A stretch of DNA of 64,000 nt, taken from assembly GCF_040802235.1 (NCBI RefSeq), contig NC_133167.1, positions 46,926,001 to 46,990,000 on the forward strand. Direction: 5' to 3'. How positions within the stretch are numbered: the stretch's first letter is position 1; each line of letters starts with the position of its first letter. A program made the position numbers and the translations under genes. Of the stretch, positions 55,883 through 64,000 are shown piece by piece. The notes below the pieces were generated by a model. It was not told the DNA's origin. It saw nothing but the letters and a program-made list of their open reading frames with translations, and did no database searches. This DNA comes from Manis javanica (Eukaryota; Chordata; Mammalia; Pholidota; Manidae).

Positions 55883-56746
55883 ATTTTTTTTTTTTTTGAG
55901 AGGGCATCTCTCATATTTATTGATCAAATGGTTGTTAACAACAATAAAATTCTGTATAGGGGGGTCAATGCTCAATGCACAATCATTAATCCATCTCAAG
56001 CCTAGTTCTCGTCAGTCTCCAATCTTCTGAAGCATAACGAACAAGTTCTTACATGGTGAACGAATTATTACATAGTGAGTAAGTTCTTACATGGTGAACA
56101 GTACAAGGGCATTCATCACAGAAACTTTCGGTTCTGATCAAGCATTATGAACTATAAACAATCAGGTCAAATATGAATATTCGTTTGATTTTTATACTTG
56201 ATTTATATGTGGATCCCACATTTCTCCCTTTATTATTATTATTATTTTTATTTTTAATAAACTGCTGAAGTGGTAGGTAGATGCAAGATAAAGGTAGAAA
56301 ACATAGTTTAGTGTTGTAAGAGAGCAATTGTAGATGATCAGGTGTGTGCCTGTAGACTATGTGCTAATCCGAGCTAGACAAGGGCAATAAAACATCCATG
56401 GATGCAGAAGCTTTCTCTCAACACGGGGTGGGGGTGGGGGTGGGTGAGGTTCTAAGCTTCACCACTGTTGTTCCCCAATTTCTCACCTGATGGCCCCCCT
56501 GTGACTGTGCCTGTCTTAGGTTGTTCCTCCCTTGAGGAATCTTACCCGTCTCTGGCTAACCAGTCATCTTCCGGGGCCATACAGGGAAATGTAAAGTTGG
56601 TAAGTGAGAGAGAAGTCATATTGTTTGAAAAGGTTAGCTTTTTACTTCTTTGCAGATTTATGCCCTGTGGCTTCTATGCCCAGCACTTGTCTCGAGGTAT
56701 CTTTACCACTTGGAGGAGTTATGATACTCGGTAAATTCGATATGAG
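55883..56746 (-). mobile_element. 5'-truncated LINE-like retroposon, minus strand, with poly(A) and TSD
   Basis: A T-run (from 55884, the poly(A) tail on the minus strand) starts the insert, which runs 864 bp to 56746. TATGCCTCTGCC flanks it at 55871-55882 and 56747-56758, a perfect 12-bp target-site duplication. No open frame of note is seen. The sequence (GAGAGGGCATCTCTCATATTTATTGATC at the tail end) looks like a lineage-specific LINE 3' UTR, which I loosely associate with pangolin genomes. That association is from memory and unverified. Confidence 0.8.
56425..56444 (+). other. G-quadruplex-prone G-run cluster inside the retroposon
   Basis: Four runs of at least three Gs separated by single T loops (GGGG-T-GGGGG-T-GGGGG-T-GGG). 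It is on the + strand, so the element's own sense strand is C-rich here. Confidence 0.7.
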
Positions 56747-56758
56747 TATGCCTCTGCC
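56747..56758. repeat. Target-site duplication of the retroposon, right (TATGCCTCTGCC)
   Basis: Exact 12-bp match to 55871-55882, followed by the resumed flank. Confidence 0.85.
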
Positions 56759-59700
56759 TTTTGATTCTCAACATTTTCTACTCTCAGAAAGTCCAACCTC
56801 TACAGACAATAACAGGTTTGGCTTTCTGACACAAGCTTAAATAACCCATTTTGGAGGCAAAAAGCTGACCATTAACTGTTTTCTTTGTCACAAAAACCTA
56901 AAGCTGCCCAAAGGAATGGATTCTCGTACCTGAACAGGGAGAGCATCATGTGCCAGAACACTGAAAAAATGAAGCACATTGATTGATTTGTTAAGACATG
57001 ACTAATGTTCCTGTTTGCTGTTCCATCTCCCCTTTAGACAGTAAGATACTCCAGGGCGAGTCAGGTCCTGCTTGTCTCCAGAGCCACAGCCCTGGTGCAG
57101 TACCAGACGTACACAGGTTTTCTTTTTTTAGTGAATTACTAGAATGAGAATTAGAAATTATAAAGATGTCTTGATTGGAACTGGATTTTCTATTTAAATT
57201 GTAGACTTATTTAGATAGGTATGTGTGAGGAAAAGTGATGAAAAGCATCCAAACTGGCCTTTATCCTCTGACCCCAAGCCTCTGGGCTGATGCATTCAGC
57301 CCTCTTTAATTCTTCTCTAAGGAATGGTCCTGTTTGCAAAGAGTATGAGCCCGGGAACCCAGTCAACCACCCAAACAGTTTAAGAAAAAGTGAATGATCT
57401 CATCTCAGCCCTTCGCTGTTATTTTCTGAGAAATAGTTGCAGGGTGTGTGGCTTTAAAGCAGAGTGGAGCAGCCACCGGCCCCTGTGCCCCCAAGGACCT
57501 TCTTTCTGGATCTCTTCCCTGCTGCACTGGCCAACCCTCCACCCCTAATCAAGGTTTAGTATAAGTCGTAAAATGGGATCTTTCCTTTTGCAAAGTTACT
57601 CAAGTCTGAGAAAGAGAAAGTCTTTTAACATAAGGCACAGGAGATAAGGTAGCATAATCAGAAAAGTTCTGATTTTATTTCAGAGGTCCTTCCACAGACT
57701 AGAACTCCATGACCGCCTCCTCATCCTCCATTCCTCACCTGGAAGAGCTACATGAAGAAATGACCACTGGTCTGGGGAGGGAGGCAGACCCTCAGGGATA
57801 CAGGGCAGAGAGTAGAGGGACTGAGAGAACATGTGTGATCTGGGGAGAGGGGTGTCTGCCTGACCCAGAGTAAGAGACACCATGCCTTTCTGGCTTATAT
57901 TAGTTTTCAACCCAGGAAGCAAAATGAGAAAATACTAGATTTTTAAGAGTTTCTAATTTAATTAACTTCATTACTATCTTGGGACTGTAAGAATTGGGTA
58001 CAAATAATTATATTTACTTTCCCAGGCTCCAAAACCTTTCAGCATGCAGAGTTTCAGCCATATGGTGGTATCAAAGCAGGTCTACTCTGGCAAGTCAAGG
58101 GTTCTGAATGCATACGAGGTTTGTGTTGGAAAGCAGGGACACATTTTCTACAGTCCCACAGACTCTGCCACTTGACTTCCAATGTGCTACTGTACAAAGT
58201 TCTGAAGGCTTTTAAGCCCCAGTTGCTTCATCTATAATAACCTCCCTAATCAAGTTGTTGGGAGGACTAATTAATATAAATTAAGTGCCTCATCCATAAG
58301 AATTCTCTCCCTATCAGCTAGGTAAATTTGCAGCCATATAGAAAAAGCTCAGCGTTCTTTCAATTCAGATTTCTTGGCTGGGTGTTTCTTTGTCTAGCTT
58401 CTATTTTTCTTGTCTCACATAGTTTACTTTGAAGGTAAGGAAAAGTTGACAGCTTTATGAAAAAAAAAATGTCTGGGCATGAATTTTAATATTTAATTTA
58501 CTTCCAAAATGCTTGAGAAAAATGTCTTGTTTGTGTAGAAAAGTTACATTCATACTGTGGTGTGAATGTAGCTACTACCATATGATTACCAATTCATATA
58601 GTAGGTAAGATTGTCTCTGTAGCAGTGAGTAGGAATGTAAATGCATTAAATATCTGGATATTGTCACTATGACAAAGTGATGACTTGAAATTTCCTTTGT
58701 TAATATGATTTGAATATTTGTGATATGAATTTGATATTCACCTATCTCAAAGGAGTAGCATCTTTTGATAAGTGAAAATGAGGAGGGTCTTTAGAGAAAA
58801 ATGTTTCCTTGAGTTTGTTAAAACTGGTTTAATTATCAGTGTCAAGTGCTGATGTGAAAATAGATTTCAGTATCATAGGTATGATATGAATGGAATAATG
58901 CAACTGAACATTGAATCAGTAAAAGTATCTGGGTTTTTTCCTTTTCTCTTTTTTACTTTGTATACTTCAAAAATATATTATTCACTGAAGAAGGGGTGAA
59001 TTTTAAAAATAGAGAATAAAAAAAGAACTGACATTAAGATTATGATTTATGAACTATAGAAACTTGCTAAAATGAAAAAAAGCTATAAAAATCCCAACTG
59101 GCAAATCTTTGGAGATTTACAAATGTGTATCTACAAAGATATATCTACTATGATGGCACTATTTAAATTTGAAAAAAATAGAAATCATGTTAAATTTCCA
59201 ACTCTGCAAGATTAGTTAAATGAATTAGGGTGCATGTTCATATGATAGAATGCCACGTTGCAGTCAAATATTATTTCATAAAATACTGTAAAGGATGGTA
59301 AATATTTACATTAAGTTATAATTCATTCAGCAAACAGGTTACAAAAAGTTTACATATATACCACAATATCCCAGACTTCACCAACTGGTGTGGTCAAGAA
59401 AAGGTCACAGTTGCACAACTTACAATCTCTTGTGGTAAATTAATAAAGGCCAGTTACTTTCCTTGGTTCCCACTTGGGAGATGATGGAGTCCTGTGAGAT
59501 GCTTTACATTTGCTCTTTCTGTTCACCTGCTGCCACCCACAGAACCTTCCTAGATGCCAGGCTTTGAAAGATGAGGTTCCTAGATGGCAGCTGCCACTTG
59601 CAGAAATGTGTATCTGCAGTTCCCCACTAACTACAGCACTGCCTCCTCCAGGCTGGGGGCTGCTCGAGGTAGATCTGGAGTAGTTACTAGTCAAGCCAGA

Positions 59701-60941
59701 CCTCTGCAGACTCTTTAGATATAACAACTGCTGGAGTCACTTTTCTTAAACACAGAAATTGTGTAGCCTGCTTGTCAAAGACCTGAACAGGCTACTAACT
59801 CCTATTCTTCCCTTATTTGTCTTTGGTGTGGATCTCAGGCATTTGCCAAATTTGGATGGATTATAAAGGTACAAAGGAAGATACTCCCTACATGGGTAAT
59901 GTTCAGCCAGAGGCCCTATAGCAAAACTGCCTGCATCCCATGTTTACTAATCTTGGAGCTCCCCCTCTAATGTACAAGTAGCTCTTCTCCTCAATATACC
60001 AGACTAACACAGTCCTTGGCTTTGGTTTGGGGTCTAAATCATTAGAGGGAACTCTCCCCCTTCCTGCCCTCATCGTCATTTTCCACTGATAGGCTCCTCT
60101 GGGACTTTTCTGCCACCTGGCCTCATTCAATGTCTTCACCGTCCATTGCTCTTTATTTTTAACCTTGAACCACAAACTGAAAGGTCTCACGGACTGAACC
60201 CCTCTTCTCTCAAACTCTCTGGAAATGGGCAATCAGGGGCATTATGGGGAATTGAATCCAATGATGTTCTGAGAAGTTTATCTTTTCAGTTTTATTCTTT
60301 GCAGAGAGGTCACTCTATGTGTGTGTCAGCCCCTTTTCAATAAGAGACAATTGTTCATCTTGTGTAAAATACGAAAGTAAGATTCATTGTTATTTTACTT
60401 TTCTTTCCTCTTCCTTAATCCTTTTAGTTGTGGAAGAATATGAGAATATTTAGCTTATATCCCTTTAGCTATGAATGGGCTTCATCCTAAACTCATTACA
60501 GTTCAGAAAAAAATTGCCAATTTAGGCAGGGAAATAAATTTAGCATGCCTATCTCTCCAGCTACCCTCTATACCACCTAGATGTACAGTTCAAATTTTCT
60601 TTTAATTCCATAAAAAATTAAGTATCCTGTTTTCTCCTAGCCTAGATCAACATATCATGGGCTGTCTTCAGTTCAAGGGTCAGAAAAGAAACCCAGCTCA
60701 CACTCAAATCACACTGGCTCAAATCACAGTGGTCCCAGATTTCTAAGATTTGGAACTAGTATCAGAGATGCCCCTAATTAGCTCTTGTGGCTATCAGTGT
60801 CACAAAACATCCAAGGAAAACATTGGAAAGCCTCAATCTTAAATTGCTTGTGTCTGTTGGAGGCTGAGACTTACAAAAGACATATTCTTGGTTTCCTTCA
60901 TCAGAAATCAGCAGAGGTTGAAAAGCTGCTTTTGAGGATGC
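56759..60941. other. Non-genic stretch
   Basis: A possible very diverged LINE tail at about 59220-59350 (GATAGAATGCCACGTTGCAGTC). Several readings of 60-110 codons match nothing. No named feature otherwise. Confidence 0.35.
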
Positions 60942-61071
60942 AAAAGGGGAAAAGAAAAGAAGGAAGAAAGGACAGAAGGAAGGAGAGAGGAAGGGAGGAG
61001 CAAGGAAGGAAAGGGGAAAGGGAGGGGAAAAGGGTGGGTGAAGACGAGGAAGAGGAGGAGAAAAGGAAAGT
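60942..61071 (+). repeat. Purine-strand (GA-rich) tract
   Basis: About 130 bp almost entirely of A and G on the + strand, with only a handful of pyrimidines. The open readings over it (both strands, 60774-61137) are composition artefacts of Lys/Glu/Arg/Gly or Ser/Pro/Leu/Phe codons. Such tracts can adopt triplex structures. Confidence 0.85.
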
Positions 61072-64000
61072 CCAAGAGAAGCCTTTTTCAATTCCTGTAA
61101 ATAGTCTGGTATAAAAAAAGATGAGAAAACTTCTCACAGAGCATCTTATCCCAAGATATCATCACCCAGGATTTTGATCCTTGAGAGGACATTCCCTACA
61201 AATAATGGACTTAGAAAATCTGATACCTCCTCAGAAGAATTCTATTTTTATTAAATTTATACCTCCACCAGCTAAACCTCAAATGTTGAATAATTAGAAA
61301 TGAATCAAATTGGAGCAACTCTTGCCTCATAATAAGCCTAGATTACAAAAGAACATGGGAGGGAGAATGGCTGCATTGAAAAGGCTTCTATTCCAGAAGA
61401 AAGCTTGAATGTATGTTGAAATTTCAATGCATCTGATGGGAAGCCACTCTGAAAAAAGCTTAGAGGGCGGAGTTTGATACAAACATACATTCAGTGAGTT
61501 AAAAATACCTTTAGATTTCAGGGTCTCAATAATGAAAGTACTAGGAAACACTCAGTTGAAATCATGAAGTTTTAATTGGTAACATGAAATGTAAAGGGCC
61601 TGTGTCTGATTATTTGCTAGCAAAACAGGATGACTTTGTGAATATATATATATTGCTAAGAACTACATTTAAACCAGTAATTCTTTCCCCTGACTCCACT
61701 AGATTTAAAGAAAAAAAAAAAGAAATTTTAACTACCTTTGGGATGGCAATATAGTCCCCAGGTTAAGGAATAAATAGGACACTAAGGCAGAAAGAAAGAA
61801 GGAAAAAAGTGACATGTTTAAAACTGGACTATTAGCAGAAGCCATGATTCTGGAAAGTTAGAAGTCAGACCAACTTGCCCTTTCTTCTTGGTTAAGGATT
61901 TATCTGTACCTTTTAAATAACACAAGACAATTAAAATATGTTGTATACCAAAACTGCAAAAAATTAATGTTTTGCCCCAAATTTAAATTATATTGTTTTG
62001 TGTTTTTTCTTTGTAGAGTTTAATGCAATTATTACAAAAAGCAAACTGGGAATGTTTGGTATGTCATATTTTGATTCCATGAAGGAATTGGATTTCTGCT
62101 TCAAAACTAAATATCTAAAGTTTTATATTAATGGTTTACAAAATATAGACTTATAATTGAATTCTTTATAATAAAGTATATTACAAGTAGAAAAACTGAT
62201 TTTTATGAATTAGTTCTTACAGAAACCACTAATTATATGATCTGTAGATATTTTAGTAATACATGTCCCTATACTTATTTTTATTTTATCTTGACAAACT
62301 CTAAGCTTTCTTTTTAAAAAATATTATATTTTAGAAGTATGAATTTAAGAAGCATTAAAGTAATCTTGAAATTTTGAGTTCTTTGCTACAGCTGTCTTTA
62401 ATTAAAATAAAGATCCATATATACAACACAGATAGTTACATAATTTATATGTTGTGCTGTGTAAGTTATATTAATTAACATTATATCCTCTTAAGGTAAG
62501 AGACAAAGAGGATTTTTCCATAAAAACTCAAGAGCCTACATTTACATTTCCTTCATTGCTAATCTAACTCTATGGAATCATTTGGATCTTTATTTCACAA
62601 ACTTTGTTGTAACAATACATAACATGAATATTGTTGTGATAAGGAACCTTGCATAGTGTGAAAAAGAAGAGTTTGTAGCTTCAAACAGGGAACAAGATAA
62701 ATTTAAAAGCTTTAATATCAGAACTGGATTTAGAAAAGTTGCTATGTATTTGAATATATTAAAATATGACGGTTCTAATATCACTAGAAATTAAATAGTA
62801 GGAAGCAGATTTTCTTTTTTTGTGTGCCAGCCAGAACTGAAACATATAAATCTTGCACTTATAAATATACATTATCTCATTGTAGATGAACCAGATGGTG
62901 ATAAAATGAAACTCATGTACAAAATTTTGGATGCTGAGCTGCTCAAGTTTTCCTATCTTCTCAAGGTAGAATAGGAGTGCGGACTTCACCCTCCTCTACA
63001 AGGTGCGCTCTGTCACCAAGAAAAGACTAGTAGCTTAAAGCAGTCACCTTCTAAGAACTCAAACTGTCAGATGTACAAATACCAATATCTTTAAATTAAA
63101 AATGAATTGAAACTATTGAAAGAACTATCCAGGGAAGCCCTTACATGGCAATACTGAATGAGAATTTATGAATGACTCAAGAATAAGGTAATCTGATTGT
63201 AAGGCATACCTGGTAGCAGTGATATATGTGGGGTGAGGGGTGGGAGCTTTGGAAATATGATAACCTGGGCTCAGGCAAGAATGGTGCATTGCTTGAAAAA
63301 ATTTCAGAAACAATAATAAGAGTGACTAAAAGTCACTGTGCTTATTATTTTAACTATGCACCAGTAGTGCTAACAATGTTAACAATGAAGCATTCCTTCC
63401 ATGGGGAACCCCTCCCCCACCTTGGTATACCACTGTTTAGGGGTACATTTTAAGAACAGAAAGGACTACATAAAATACCTTGAACTTCATTCAGGAGTGC
63501 TATCAGTTGTTTTTGGCATTGTTATTTTGAAAAAAATTTTAAGACTGTAGGATAACTACTTTTGTTTGTTTTCTCAAAAAACTAAGATTTTCATATAAAG
63601 AAGGATGGAGATATAATTTTAGAATTCAAGAAAAGTATAGAAACACTCTGTTGTTAGAATGAGTAGAAAGCATCAATATGCATGTATTTCTTGAGTTTGG
63701 TCCAGTGACATGATCCAGATGCGATGTTTTACCATAATTTATTTTCACACCTAGATTATTACCCCTGATGCTATTGTTTTTTCCTACTGAAATCTAGGCT
63801 TAATTCAAAGAAAAGACTAATTTCAAATCTCGAGCAGGGACACAGTGAGCCTAGAACGACTAGTGCCAGAAAGCAAAACATTTTTCCAAGATGCATGGGG
63901 CCATATCAGAAAGGCACAACTGCTAGCCTGAAAGAGCCCCCATTGGCCAAAAATGCTACAATGTGGGCATCGAAAGGAGAATATTATTGTTGATTGAAAA
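61072..64000. other. Non-genic AT-rich stretch to the window end
   Basis: No supported gene, RNA or repeat. The A-run at 61712-61722 is simple sequence. Confidence 0.4.

Noticed and set aside
60774..61137. Three readings of 78-109 codons across the purine tract
   Set aside because: Low-complexity composition artefact of the GA-rich tract.
1..64000. CRISPR arrays, bacterial operons, tRNA or rRNA genes
   Set aside because: No regularly spaced repeats, no prokaryotic gene layout and no tRNA fold or rRNA block seen.

Overview
The window is mammalian nuclear DNA. It is AT-rich and gene-poor, and it carries old mammal-wide repeats (MIR, L2, L1M, hAT/Charlie relics), one younger LINE-like retroposon, and two endogenous retroviruses in its first 11 kb. 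I found no host protein-coding gene that I can support. No abundant lineage-specific SINE (Alu, CAN-SINE or ruminant type) is visible in 64 kb. The 3' tail sequence of the retroposon at 55.9-56.7 kb resembles sequence I associate with pangolin genomes. The species guess (Pholidota) is therefore weak inference, not a result.

Region 1-10993 is a nested retroviral locus. The outer element is a gammaretrovirus-like (class I) ERV on the + strand that begins left of the window. It keeps the late RT/connection part of pol (with an in-frame stop), lacks RNase H and integrase, and has a damaged env, a polypurine tract and a 249-bp 3' LTR (10745-10993). Inserted between its env and its PPT is a complete 8026-bp class II (betaretrovirus-like, IAP/IAPE-type) provirus at 2581-10606. 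This provirus has two 334-bp LTRs that are identical by eye and a 6-bp target duplication (CTCATC). It also has a PBS matching tRNA-Phe, a consensus splice donor and acceptor, and open gag, pro (dUTPase-protease-G-patch), pol (RT-RNase H-integrase) and env genes. Two -1 frameshift signals, each followed by an inverted repeat, join gag-pro and pro-pol. A structured post-env segment and a polypurine tract complete it. Nothing visible to the eye disables it, so it is the main discovery here: a very young, coding-intact env-bearing IAP-like provirus.

Region 10994-13440 holds a U5-like remnant, an inverted solo copy of the class I LTR (11537-11785), an unassigned segment that may be another minus-strand LTR, and a minus-strand L1M 3' end.

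The rest (13.4-64 kb) is non-genic sequence with identifiable fossils. These are MER20 (16.8 kb), L1M minus (17.4-18.1 kb), several MIRs, a pair of unnamed direct repeats (27.1 and 28.5 kb), L2 (34.7-35.3 kb), a group of MER5-type hAT relics (41-45.5 kb) and L1M plus with a TA tract (45.6-46.6 kb). There is also a readable fossil reverse transcriptase of CR1/L2 type (48.0-48.4 kb), a GC/CpG-rich block split by a 5'-truncated minus-strand retroposon with a 12-bp TSD (55.9-56.7 kb), and a purine-strand tract (60.9-61.1 kb).
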